Part shown: positions 8,624-18,256 of the stretch, piece after piece
Layout of the letters: the number at the start of each line of letters is the position of its first letter
Position numbering within the stretch: position 1 is the first letter of the stretch
NCBI GenBank assembly: GCA_003228685.1
Contig: QIFC01000100.1
Span: forward strand, 1 to 64,000
DNA length: 64,000 nucleotides
DNA from: Chloroflexota bacterium
Lineage (GTDB): Bacteria > Chloroflexota > Dehalococcoidia > DSTF01 > RBG-16-68-14
Direction: 5' to 3'
Translations under genes and position numbers: made by a program
The notes under the pieces: generated by a model
Seen by the model: only the letters and a program-made list of their open reading frames with translations
Databases searched by the model: none
What the model was told of the DNA's origin: nothing

Positions 8624-10104
8624 CAATGAAGATGGTGGTCACCGACCTTGCGCGCATGTACAGCGGGCACATCTGCGTGGCGGGAATCAACCTAGACACC
8701 GGGCACCGCGTGCGGCCAGTGAGCGGGCTGCTGCGAGCAAGGTTACTCCGTACGAACGGAGGCCCCTTCGACATTCGCGCGATCGTCGACTTGGGAGAGA
8801 CGCAAGACATCGGCAGAGCCCCGGAGATTGAAGACGTCCGCTTCAGCCCAAAGAAGTGTATTGAACTTGGCGATATGCCACCCGAGAAGTTCTTCGAGTT
8901 GTGTGAAGCCTCGGCGAGCGGCAGCCTTGCACCAATTGGACCGGATCTTCAGCAGTTCAGAACAAGTCTGGCGACGCCGGAACTTCAGGGCGACTGCTCG
9001 CTCGTGTTGGTGAAGTGGCCAGCCATACCGCGGATCTTCGTGAACGGCCAAGGCCGCTTGCGATTCACCTTCTCTGACAGCGTCGAGCTTTCCGTGACGG
9101 ACGTGAGGCTCTATCAGGAGGACCTTGAGACGCCGAATCGCCCGCAAGTGCGGATACTTCAGGAACGGCTCAAGACCTCGCCCGATGTGGCGCTGGCCTT
9201 CGGTCTGGGGCGCCCATGGAAGCAACCTAACGACTTCATGAAGCGTCACTACTTACAGCTCAACAGTATTCACCTCAGGAACGAACCTGGCTGGCAGCTT
9301 GCTTCGCCGCTGACGGCGGTCGCTAATCCATTGAAGGCTCCAGTCGATCCGCCTTCGGAATCGATCGAACCGAACCCGCGTCGTGGCGATGACGTTTCAG
9401 CCGCCGCCGACGAGCGCAAACACGACGATTATCAAGGTAGCGAAGAAGTCTCGGCGAGGGCCCGTGCTGACGTGCCGGACCATATCAAGAAGGCTCGCGA
9501 GACGCACCCACGCGCCTATGAGCCCTGGTCTGACATGGAGGACGAACAGCTGCTAGAAGCCTGGCATAGTGGCAAGACCGCAAGTAACATCGCGAGAGAG
9601 TTCGGCAGGAATTCGGGTGCGATTCGTTCTCGCCTTAAGAAGTTCCGGATCGATCCTGCCGCAGAGAACCAACTCGAGACCGGCGACGCCAATGAACACG
9701 AGCTGATCTCACCGGATCAAGAACTGTCAGGTCAGCCGCGAAGGGAGGAGATCCTCCGCCAAGTGCTAGCGGGGCCAGACGGAGGGGGCGGTGACGCTCA
9801 GCCACGTTTGGCGGAAGCGGGCCCGGAGCAGATGCTCTTGCTTCTCGGGGAGCTGCTTAGCAGTGCTGTCAAACGACCCAAGTTCCGGCAAGCGCTTGAC
9901 GAGGTGCTGGGATCGCTCACGGAGCGAAGACGGCGCATCATCGAGCTTAGATTTGGCCTGATAGGAAGAGAACCGATGACGCTCCAGGAGATTGGGGACA
10001 TCTTCGGAATAACCAGGGAGCGAGTGCGGCAGATCCTCGCAACCGTGCTGCGACGGCTCAGCCGTCCACCGCATGTCATTCGACTGCTAGAGGCCCTGAG
10101 ATAG
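8620..10104 (+). CDS. Multidomain protein: putative dual OB-type N-terminal region + Myb/GcrA-like HTH + sigma-70 region 4
   Basis: N-term MKMVVTDLARMYSGHICVAGINLDTGHRVRPV; middle AYEPWSDMEDEQLLEAWHSGKTASNIAREFGRNSGAIRSRLKKF; C-term SLTERRRRIIELRFGLIGREPMTLQEIGDIFGITRERVRQILATVLRRLSRP; GTG 8620 or ATG 8626 start directly at the upstream stop. Confidence 0.8.
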   Translation: MTMKMVVTDLARMYSGHICVAGINLDTGHRVRPVSGLLRARLLRTNGGPFDIRAIVDLGETQDIGRAPEIEDVRFSPKKCIELGDMPPEKFFELCEASASGSLAPIGPDLQQFRTSLATPELQGDCSLVLVKWPAIPRIFVNGQGRLRFTFSDSVELSVTDVRLYQEDLETPNRPQVRILQERLKTSPDVALAFGLGRPWKQPNDFMKRHYLQLNSIHLRNEPGWQLASPLTAVANPLKAPVDPPSESIEPNPRRGDDVSAAADERKHDDYQGSEEVSARARADVPDHIKKARETHPRAYEPWSDMEDEQLLEAWHSGKTASNIAREFGRNSGAIRSRLKKFRIDPAAENQLETGDANEHELISPDQELSGQPRREEILRQVLAGPDGGGGDAQPRLAEAGPEQMLLLLGELLSSAVKRPKFRQALDEVLGSLTERRRRIIELRFGLIGREPMTLQEIGDIFGITRERVRQILATVLRRLSRPPHVIRLLEALR

Positions 10105-10232
10105 ACGTCTTGCGGGACGAGCCTGCGGGCGCCTGCGGCGGTCGTGAGGGAGGTTCCTTGCCCTCTAGCCCGCCTTGAGCGCAGAGATAGCGACAGGCCC
10201 CCGATTTCTCGGAGGCCTGCCAGGTTGGCGGT

Positions 10233-10282
10233 TGGTAGCGCATGCGGGATTCGAACCCGCGATCTCTGCCTTGAGAGGGCAG
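10233..10282 (-). pseudogene. 3' half of tRNA-Glu(CTC), anticodon arm to CCA; 5' half not recognisable
   Basis: Reverse complement CTGCCCTCTCAAGGCAGAGATCGCGGGTTCGAATCCCGCATGCGCTA-CCA; no AGCGCAT 5' acceptor strand found upstream. Confidence 0.6.
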
Positions 10283-10328
10283 TGATGGTCTCCGCCCCAG
10301 GCGGAGACATGGTCGCCCTTGCTTGCGT

Positions 10329-10402
10329 TGGCTGGGGATGGAGGACTCGAACCCCCACTTACGGAACCAGAATCCGCTGTCCTACCATTAGACGAATCCC
10401 CA
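10329..10402 (-). tRNA. tRNA-Gln(CTG), CCA encoded
   Basis: Reverse complement TGGGGATTCGTCTAATGGTAGGACAGCGGATTCTGGTTCCGTAAGTGGGGGTTCGAGTCCTCCATCCCCAG-CCA; intact acceptor stem. Confidence 0.9.
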
Positions 10403-10510
10403 AACTCGAAACCCAGGATACCACAGGGCGAAGCTTAACGGCTTCGCCTATGAAGTTGCTGCGCAACTTCTGGGCTCTCCTGAAGCGACGCCACGAAAGC
10501 TGCTCGTAAG

Positions 10511-12115
10511 CTACGTGCGCCGTCTAGCGCGCTTCTTGGCCCGCTTCCGGCCCCAGCCGCCGCCGCCAGGCGTTTCGATGCGCAGGCGGTCGCCCTTCCG
10601 TACGCGGAAGGAGCGTTTCGACGGCAGCGATCGACGTGTGCCGTTCGCGTTGCGTAGCGTGTCGCGACCGCGCCCGCCGCTCTTGCCGCCGCGCAGGCCC
10701 CATGGCCCGCGCTTGCGACGCTCTCCCACGATCGTCACGTCGACCGGCGACGTGAACTCGTACTCGCGCACGAGGCCGTCGCCGCCGCGGTGCCGCCCCG
10801 CGCCGCCGGAACGCCGGCGAATCGAGTACTCTCGCACGCGGAACGGGTAGCTCAGTTCCAGCGCCTCCACAGGCGTGTTCATCGTGTTCGTCATGTGCGT
10901 GTGCAGCGCCGAGAGCGCGTCGCCCTCGGGACCCGCGCCCGCCCCGCCCGCGAGCGTCTCATAATAGGCGAAGGGCCTGTCTCGCTCGACGTCGTGCCCG
11001 CCGATCGTGACGTTGTTCATCGTGCCCGCACTCGCGGCGGGGATGCGGTCTGGCAGCGCTTTCGCCAGCGCGCCGAGCACGACGTCGACGATGCGCTGCG
11101 AGGTCTCTACGTTGCCGGCCGAGACCGCGCGCGGCGGCGTCGCGTTGACGACGCTGGCCTCGGGTAGTGTGAGCGAGACCGGACGCAGGCAGCCGTCGTT
11201 CGTGGGAGCATCCTCGTCGAGCAGGCAGCGCACGACATAGTAGACGGCCGAGCGCGTGACGGCAGCGACCGCGTTGACCGAGCTGGGGCGCTCGGGTGCG
11301 CTGCCGGTGAAGTCGAAAAGCAGCCTGCCGCCGCGCGATGTCAGGCGCAGGCGGATGCGTACGGGCTCGTCCGTGTCACCATCGTCGTCCAAGAAGTCCT
11401 CGAACGTATAGTCGCCGTCGGGAACCTGCCTGATCGCGGCGCGCGTCAGCCGTTCCGCATAGTCCTGCAGCGCCGCCATCTGCCTCGCGACTTCGCGCTG
11501 CCCATAGCGGCCAACCAACTCCAACAGCCGCTCCTCGCCCGTGCGATGCGCCGAGAGTTGCGCTTCCAGGTCGCCGAGTCGCTCGTCGGGCGTGCGAACG
11601 TTGCGCAGCACGAGCGCCAGCGCCTCCTGATTGCGTTCTCCTCGCCGCATCAGTCGCAGCGGCGGGATGATCAGGCCCTCCTGATACAGCTCCGACGCCA
11701 GCGGCATCGAGCCCGGCGCCATCCCGCCGACGTCTGCGTGGTGCGCGCGGCTGACGAGGTAGCCGACGAGCGTGCGCTTCTGGAACACGGGCGAGACCAT
11801 GGTGATGTCCGGCAGGTGTGTACCGCCGAGATACGGGTCGTTGAGGATCACCACATCGCCCGGCGCGAACGGCGCAAGCGGCATCGCCGCCTCGACCGAC
11901 ATGGGCATCGCGCCAAGGTGCACGGGGATGTGGGCTGCCTGCGCGACGAGCTTGCCGTGCGCGTCGAACACGGCGCACGAGTAGTCCTTGCGCTCCTTGA
12001 TGTTCGGCGAGTGCGCCGTGCGGCCTAGCGTCACGCCCATCTCTTCCGCCACCGACGCGAAGAGCGCGTCGAAGACGGCGAGCGCGGTGGGGTCGGCAGC
12101 TTGCCGGGCGCTCAT
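10511..12115 (-). CDS. Hydantoinase B/oxoprolinase family protein
   Basis: [73 protein letters not shown]. Confidence 0.94.
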   Translation of the reverse strand: MSARQAADPTALAVFDALFASVAEEMGVTLGRTAHSPNIKERKDYSCAVFDAHGKLVAQAAHIPVHLGAMPMSVEAAMPLAPFAPGDVVILNDPYLGGTHLPDITMVSPVFQKRTLVGYLVSRAHHADVGGMAPGSMPLASELYQEGLIIPPLRLMRRGERNQEALALVLRNVRTPDERLGDLEAQLSAHRTGEERLLELVGRYGQREVARQMAALQDYAERLTRAAIRQVPDGDYTFEDFLDDDGDTDEPVRIRLRLTSRGGRLLFDFTGSAPERPSSVNAVAAVTRSAVYYVVRCLLDEDAPTNDGCLRPVSLTLPEASVVNATPPRAVSAGNVETSQRIVDVVLGALAKALPDRIPAASAGTMNNVTIGGHDVERDRPFAYYETLAGGAGAGPEGDALSALHTHMTNTMNTPVEALELSYPFRVREYSIRRRSGGAGRHRGGDGLVREYEFTSPVDVTIVGERRKRGPWGLRGGKSGGRGRDTLRNANGTRRSLPSKRSFRVRKGDRLRIETPGGGGWGRKRAKKRARRRT

Positions 12116-14121
12116 CGTTCCTGATCCAGTACCAGGTTGCCGATGCGATCGACCTCGCCCCGCCAGCCGGGTGGGATCACGGTCGTCGAATCGAGCTGCA
12201 GCACGAGCGCCGGGCCGTGCAGGCGGTCGCCCGCCCGCAATCGTTCGCGTTCGTACACCCAGGTCTGTCGGTCGCGATCGAATCGCACGGGCACGCGCTC
12301 GATGCTCGCCTTGTTTGGACCGGCCTTCCCAGAAGGAAGGCCAAGCTCCAGTTTCACTGGAGCCCCTGGCGCTTGAGCACGAACGCGCGCCGAGACGACC
12401 TCTATTTCACGCGTCGGGTCGCTGTGTCCATAGCGGCGCCCGTGTGCGGCATGAAACGCTCGCGAGTACGTCGCCGCCTTCGTGCTCGATATCGGTACCG
12501 TCAGTTCGTACGACTGGCCTGCGTAGCGCAGGTCCAGCGATCGCGTGATGCGGACCTTCTGCCTGTATCCCTGCGCCGCCAGCTCGCGGCGCGCACGCGA
12601 CTCGAGCCCGTCGAGCACGCGGCCCAGCCTGCGTTCTAACGCTGCGCTTTCGTCGGCCGTTGCCAGCAGCGCTTGTACGTGGTCCGTCGATACAGGCGCG
12701 GCCGCCATGCCGAACGCCGAGAGCACGCCGGGGAAGAGCGGCGCCAACACGCGCGGGACGCCGAGCGAATCGGCGAGCTGGCAGGCGTGCAGCGGCCCGG
12801 CGCCGCCGAAGGCGACCAGCGTGAACCGCCTCGGGTCGTGGCCGCGCTCCACCGAGATCACACGCAGCGCCCGCTCCATGCTCGCGTCGGCAACGCGGAC
12901 GACGCTGGCGGCGGCCCGCCTCAGGTCGCCGCCAAAGGCGCGCGAGATCGGCCGCAGCGCTCGTTCCGCAGCGCGTATCGATAACTCCATGCGCCCGCCG
13001 AGAAACCGGTCGGCGCGCAGACGGCCGAGGACAAGATGCGCGTCCGTGACGGTCGGCTCCGTACCCTTGCCGTAGCAGGCCGGCCCGGGGTCCGCGCCCG
13101 CGCTCTCCGGCCCAACGCGGAGCGCGCCGCCCGCGTCGATGCGCGCGATCGAACCCCCTCCGGCGCCGACCGTGTGCACGTCGACTGTGGGGATGCGCAG
13201 CGGCATGCCGTCGATCGTGGATTCCGACGTGAGCGGCATCGAGCCGTCGCACAAGCAGACGTCGGTCGACGTGCCGCCCATATCGAGCGTGATGATGCGG
13301 TCGAAGCCCGCGCCGGCTGCGACCTGGAACGCGCCGGCCACGCCCCCGGCTGGGCCCGAGAGCACGGTGCGTACAGCCAGCGACGCCGCGACCTCCGCCC
13401 GCGCGCTGCCACCGTTCGACTGCATGATGCGCAAGGCGCCTGCCTGGCGCCCGCCGGCCTTGCGCGACTTCAGGCCCGCGCTGAGCTTCGATAGGTAGCG
13501 CTCGATCACGGGCGCGACGTAGGCGTTCAGCACTGTCGTGCTCGTGCGCTCGTACTCGCGGTGCTCCGGCAGCACTTCAAACGAGGCGGAGCAGGCGATC
13601 CCCCGCTTGCGGGCGGCGTCCAGCACCATCCGCTCGTGCGTGGGGTTCAGGAATGAGAAGAGGAAGCAGACCGCCAGCGAACCGACGCCGCCCTTCACGA
13701 GCCGATCGAGCAACGCGTCGACGTCGCGCCTCGACAGCTTCTGGAGCGCCTGGCCGTGGTGGTCCAGCCGCTCGTTCGCCTCGAGCCGCAGCGTTGCCGG
13801 GATTAGCGGCGGCGGGCGGCGAGGCTCCAGGTCGTAGAGTTGCGGGCGCGTCTGCCGGCCGATCGCGAGCACGTCGCGGAAGCCCTTGGTTGTGATCAAC
13901 GCCGTCTTTGCGCCCTTGCGCTCGAGCACGGCGTTCGTCGCCACAGTTGAACCGTGGACGACCTCGTCCGGCGAAAAGCCCGCCTCATCGAGTCCGGCCA
14001 GCACGCCGCGCGATGGGTCGTCAGGCGTCGAGGGTCGCTTGTAGACGGACAGCTCGCCGTCCTGCCAAAGCAGGAAGTCGGTGAACGTCCCACCGACGTC
14101 GACGCCTAGTACAGAAGTCAT
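12112..14121 (-). CDS. Hydantoinase A/oxoprolinase family protein
   Basis: VLGVDVGGTFTDFLLW, VHGSTVATNAVLERKGAKTALITTKGFRDVL, DMGGTSTDVCL, AFGGAGPLHACQLADSL; 4-bp overlap with the B subunit gene. Confidence 0.95.
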   Translation of the reverse strand: MTSVLGVDVGGTFTDFLLWQDGELSVYKRPSTPDDPSRGVLAGLDEAGFSPDEVVHGSTVATNAVLERKGAKTALITTKGFRDVLAIGRQTRPQLYDLEPRRPPPLIPATLRLEANERLDHHGQALQKLSRRDVDALLDRLVKGGVGSLAVCFLFSFLNPTHERMVLDAARKRGIACSASFEVLPEHREYERTSTTVLNAYVAPVIERYLSKLSAGLKSRKAGGRQAGALRIMQSNGGSARAEVAASLAVRTVLSGPAGGVAGAFQVAAGAGFDRIITLDMGGTSTDVCLCDGSMPLTSESTIDGMPLRIPTVDVHTVGAGGGSIARIDAGGALRVGPESAGADPGPACYGKGTEPTVTDAHLVLGRLRADRFLGGRMELSIRAAERALRPISRAFGGDLRRAAASVVRVADASMERALRVISVERGHDPRRFTLVAFGGAGPLHACQLADSLGVPRVLAPLFPGVLSAFGMAAAPVSTDHVQALLATADESAALERRLGRVLDGLESRARRELAAQGYRQKVRITRSLDLRYAGQSYELTVPISSTKAATYSRAFHAAHGRRYGHSDPTREIEVVSARVRAQAPGAPVKLELGLPSGKAGPNKASIERVPVRFDRDRQTWVYERERLRAGDRLHGPALVLQLDSTTVIPPGWRGEVDRIGNLVLDQER

Positions 14122-14278
14122 GACGAGGTGAGTATACGGGCCTGCGACCTTCGAGCGCCCGCGACGGGACGTGGCGGGAAGGCGTTGACAGCAGCGTCAT
14201 AAGCGCATTAGAGTGCGCCTGAAAGATGCCAATCGGAGGCGTCCGAATCGGGCGCGTCTAAAATAGGAGACACCAACT

Positions 14279-14644
14279 ATGACGACGCAAGAGGTGCTGG
14301 ACACGTACGGCGCGGCGTGGAATGAGAAGGATGAAGCAAAACGGCGACAGTTGTTGGAGAAATGCTGGGCCGATGATGGCACGTTCACGGACCCGCAGTC
14401 CGACATCGCGGGGCGTGAGGCCCTGGTCGCCCACATCGCAGAGTTCCAGGCGCAGTTCGCGGGCGCCCAGATCGTGCCGGCGAGCACCGGGGATGAGCAT
14501 CACGGCATGGTGCGCTTCACGTGGCGGATAACGGCCGCAGATGGTTCGACGATGTTAGACGGGATCGACTTCTCAACGCTGGCCGAAGATGGACGCATCC
14601 AGAAGACGGTCGGCTTCTTTGGCCCGCCGCCGAACGCGAAGTAG
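14279..14644 (+). CDS. SnoaL-like/NTF2-fold protein
   Basis: AWNEKDEAKRRQLLEKCWADDGTFTDPQSDIAGREALVAHIAEFQ. Confidence 0.8.
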   Translation: MTTQEVLDTYGAAWNEKDEAKRRQLLEKCWADDGTFTDPQSDIAGREALVAHIAEFQAQFAGAQIVPASTGDEHHGMVRFTWRITAADGSTMLDGIDFSTLAEDGRIQKTVGFFGPPPNAK

Positions 14645-14658
14645 CTAGAAGGTCAGGC

Positions 14659-15417
14659 CTATGCCGGGGAGCGTTCCTTCAGGAAGCGCACGACGGCGTC
14701 CTTGAAGCGCTGGTCCGGCACCACAGTTAGGTGTTCTCTGTCCGGGATCGTCAGCAGCTCCGCGCCCGGAATCGAGGCTTGCAGTTCGTCGGCGCTGCCG
14801 ATCAGCGTGTCCTGCTCGCCGACGACGATCAGCACCGGCAAGTCGACCTTGCTCAGGTCGTCAGCGGTCAGAGGTGTCCAGCTCCCTTGCGTTGACGCCG
14901 CGAGGGCCTTCAGGTCGGCGCCCGTTGCCTCCGCGAAGATGCGAAAGCCCTTCGCGATCGGGTCCTCGACCTCCGACTTGTCGTTCGCGAGCATGGCCTC
15001 AGCGAGGTGCGGACGCCCGCCCTTGCGCGCGGCGAGGACGTTTCCGATGCCGCCGAGAACAACCGAGTGAAACCTCTCCGGATGCGCCGTCATCAGTCGG
15101 GTGCTGATGCGGCCACCCATCGAGTAGCCAAACAGGTCCGCCTTCTGGATTCCTAGGTGGTCCATCAACCTGATCACGTCGTCCGGCAGGTTGTCGCCAT
15201 AGGCCGCCGCGTCGTAGGGCTTCTCGCTCTCACCATGGCCGCGGCAGTCCAGCGCGACTACCTGCCGCACCGGCTTCAGCGTGTCGATCCAGCCGGGACG
15301 CACCCAGTTGCCATCGAGGCTCGCGGCGAAGCCGTGCACCAGCACGATCGGTGGTTTCTCCTCGTCGCCGAAGACCTCGTAGTGGATCGATACACCGTTG
15401 GAGTCGAACGACGGCAT
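14659..15417 (-). CDS. Alpha/beta hydrolase
   Basis: PPIVLVHGFAASLDGNW, ALDCRGHGESEKP, DLFGYSMGGRIS. Confidence 0.9.
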   Translation of the reverse strand: MPSFDSNGVSIHYEVFGDEEKPPIVLVHGFAASLDGNWVRPGWIDTLKPVRQVVALDCRGHGESEKPYDAAAYGDNLPDDVIRLMDHLGIQKADLFGYSMGGRISTRLMTAHPERFHSVVLGGIGNVLAARKGGRPHLAEAMLANDKSEVEDPIAKGFRIFAEATGADLKALAASTQGSWTPLTADDLSKVDLPVLIVVGEQDTLIGSADELQASIPGAELLTIPDREHLTVVPDQRFKDAVVRFLKERSPA

Positions 15418-15418
15418 G

Positions 15419-16261
15419 CTATCTGCGTCCCACTTCTTCCAAGATCAGCGTCTCGTTCATGCTGCCGGAGCGGAAGCCGGCCAGGTCGACCGTCACGTAC
15501 GAGTAGCCCAGCTCCGTAAGCCGCTCAACGACGCGTTCACGCGTGCCGTCCTCCATCAGGACGGCCATCCCCTCAGGCTCCAGTTCGATGCGCGCCACGT
15601 CGTCGTGGTGGCGCACTCGCAACTGCCTGATCCCGAGCGATCGCAAGAACGCCTCGGCTGCGGCGATGCGCTCCAGCGTCGCCACCGTGACCGGCGTGCC
15701 GTATGGGATGCGCGAGGAGAGGCACGCCATCGCGGGCTTGTCCCACGTCGGCAGGCCGCGCTCTCGCGATAGCTCGCGGATCTCGTCCTTCGTCAGTCCG
15801 GCCTCAATGAGCGGGCTGCGGACGCCGTGTTCGGCTGCCGCGATGCGGCCCGGGCGGTGATCGCCCGTGTCGTCGACGTTACAGCCGTCGACCACGTATG
15901 CGATGGCGCGTTCTCTCGCCAGTGCGGCCAGCAGCCCGTACAGCTCCGTCTTGCAGTGGAAGCAGCGGTCCGGCCCGTTATCCACGTAGCCATCGCGCTC
16001 CATCTCGTGCGTCTCAAGCAGTTCGTGCTCGATGCCGGCGCTTGTAGTTAGCGCCTGCGCCTCCTCGACTTCCGACTTGGGGATCGAGGGCGAAACGCCG
16101 GTGATCGCCAGGGCTCGTTCGCCCAGCACGTCCGCGGCGACGGAGACGACGAACGTGCTGTCGACGCCACCAGAGAACGCCACGATCACCGACCCCATCT
16201 CGCGAATGATAGATTCGAGCTTCGCTAGCTTCACTTGCGCATCTGTCATAGCTGCGGCCAT
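15419..16261 (-). CDS. larE: ATP-dependent sacrificial sulfur transferase LarE
   Basis: VIVAFSGGVDSTFVVSVAADVLG, CFHCKTELYG, DGCNVDDTGDHRPGRIAAAEHGVRSPL, CLSSRIPYGTPVT. Confidence 0.93.
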   Translation of the reverse strand: MAAAMTDAQVKLAKLESIIREMGSVIVAFSGGVDSTFVVSVAADVLGERALAITGVSPSIPKSEVEEAQALTTSAGIEHELLETHEMERDGYVDNGPDRCFHCKTELYGLLAALARERAIAYVVDGCNVDDTGDHRPGRIAAAEHGVRSPLIEAGLTKDEIRELSRERGLPTWDKPAMACLSSRIPYGTPVTVATLERIAAAEAFLRSLGIRQLRVRHHDDVARIELEPEGMAVLMEDGTRERVVERLTELGYSYVTVDLAGFRSGSMNETLILEEVGRR

Positions 16262-16405
16262 CCTATCACGTGCGCCTATCAGGTGCGATGGGGCGCGCCA
16301 ACAGGGCCGAAGCTACAGCGAGTCTGCGTTCGCGCCGATACGTAACTGGGAGGATCTGTCTCTCAAGACAGTCTCTCAATAGCCGCGTGCCAGCAAGGGA
16401 GCCGG

Positions 16406-18094
16406 ATGGGTAAACAGTCTTCAAGCAGATTCTACTTCACATTCGCAGCTTGGACCTTCCTCGCCGTCGGGTTCGTCGCCGCCGTCGTGACGATCCTCCA
16501 GGTCCAGAGCGTTGGTTCCCAGGCTGAGGGCGACGCCACGGCTGCCGTCAACCGCACGGTCCTGCCGGCGCTCGGCCTGGACGCCCAAGACATCAGCGCC
16601 GGCGATTACGAGGACTTCACGGCGAACGCTAACGGGCTGCTCGGCCGGCAGGACGTCCAGGCGATCCGCCTCTGGAGCGTGGCCGGCGAGTTGCTGGCCG
16701 AGGTTGGTGAGGGCCAGGGCGTGCCGGCGGATCTCCAGGCAGTCATGAGCGCCGCGGAGCAGGGAGCGGCCATGCGGCGGACGGACTCACCGCAAGGAGA
16801 CGTCTTCGCGAGCTACGTGCGGTTCTCGTCCGAGATCGTGATCGAAGTCCAGCAGGACTACGAACCGATCGCGAGTTCCGTCTCGACTGGCCGCTGGCGC
16901 CTCGCGCTCATTGCTCTCGCCGGCACCGTCGTCGCGCTCGTACTCCTCCAGACGATCCTCTGGGCGGCTACGCGCGGTATGCGCAGCGAGTTCAACCGGC
17001 TGCTGTATCTCTACCGCAGCGGTCAGGCCATGAGGTCGACGCTGGACTTGACCAGGATTCTGGAGCAGTTGGCACGCGACGCCGCCACGTACACGAACTC
17101 CAGGCTCGGCCTGGCGACGCTGCTTGAAGAAGAGACGGACGAACTCATCTTCCGCGCCGGCTATGACGCCAAGGATGGCCAGACCGGTCAGTACGCTCGC
17201 AAGGTTGACCTCTGGTACATGCGCCGTTGCGCCGTCACCGGCAGGACGGTGTTCGCGCCTGAGGAGGACTTTCCAAACGATCGCGTTCTTGGGCGTGAGG
17301 ACACCGGCTTACGGCGGGTCTCAGTCCTTAATATCGCGATCCCTGGCCGCGAAGGCGCGATTGGTGTCCTCAGCCTGGTTCGCCCTTCTGAGGAGGGCGG
17401 TTTCAAGACGGCCGCGGTTGAAGTGATTGAGGAGATGGCCGCCCAGGCGGGGATGTCCATCGAACAAGTCGCTCTCTTTACCAAGGCGCGCGACTACGCT
17501 GATGAATTGGAGCAGAGCTACGACGGTACGCTGCGCGTGCTGATGGCGGCGCTCGACACGAAAGACTCGGTCACACAGGGTCACTCGGAGCGCGTCGCGC
17601 GCCTCACCGTCTCTCTCGCCAAAGAGATGAACGTAGCTACTGACAAGTTGGTGGATATGGAGCGCGGCGCTCTGCTGCACGATGTCGGGAAGATCGGCGT
17701 TCCCGACGCTATCCTCCAGAAGCCCAGCGCTCTCGACGACGAGGAGTGGGAGGCGATGGAGAAGCACCCGTTGCACGCGGGCCTGATGATCTCGAAGGTG
17801 GCGTTCTTGGAAGGCGCGCTTCCAATCGTGCTCTACCACCACGAGCGCTACGACGGCGCCGGCTACCCATTCAGGCTGGAGGGTAAGGCCATCCCGTTTG
17901 ATGCGCGGATCTTCGCTGTGATCGACTCCTACGACGCGATGACGTTCGACCGTCCATACAGGAAGGGCATATCCGTCGCGGAAGCGTTAGCTGAAATCGA
18001 GCGCAACTCAGGCAGCCAGTTCGACCCGGAAGTCGTCGTAGCGTTCGCGCGCCTCATCCGCCGAACGGAAGGCTTGCAGGCCCAAGCGGCGTAG
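16406..18094 (+). CDS. Membrane-anchored GAF - HD-GYP domain phosphohydrolase
   Basis: N-terminal TM segments; VTQGHSERVARLTVSLA, LLHDVGKIGVPDAILQKP, HPLHAGLMI, HHERYDGAGYP. Confidence 0.93.
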   Translation: MGKQSSSRFYFTFAAWTFLAVGFVAAVVTILQVQSVGSQAEGDATAAVNRTVLPALGLDAQDISAGDYEDFTANANGLLGRQDVQAIRLWSVAGELLAEVGEGQGVPADLQAVMSAAEQGAAMRRTDSPQGDVFASYVRFSSEIVIEVQQDYEPIASSVSTGRWRLALIALAGTVVALVLLQTILWAATRGMRSEFNRLLYLYRSGQAMRSTLDLTRILEQLARDAATYTNSRLGLATLLEEETDELIFRAGYDAKDGQTGQYARKVDLWYMRRCAVTGRTVFAPEEDFPNDRVLGREDTGLRRVSVLNIAIPGREGAIGVLSLVRPSEEGGFKTAAVEVIEEMAAQAGMSIEQVALFTKARDYADELEQSYDGTLRVLMAALDTKDSVTQGHSERVARLTVSLAKEMNVATDKLVDMERGALLHDVGKIGVPDAILQKPSALDDEEWEAMEKHPLHAGLMISKVAFLEGALPIVLYHHERYDGAGYPFRLEGKAIPFDARIFAVIDSYDAMTFDRPYRKGISVAEALAEIERNSGSQFDPEVVVAFARLIRRTEGLQAQAA

Positions 18095-18256
18095 ACGTTC
18101 GCGGCTCGTGGCCACCCGGCGCCAACACGGCGCCAACTCCAGCTAGAGCGTTCATTTGACCCGTCCGCGAGCCTCCAGCTATCATTCGTTTGCCGGCGCG
18201 CTCGTTGAGCGCGCAACGTGCTCTCTATCTGAGAGCGACTAGCAGAACGGACGAAG

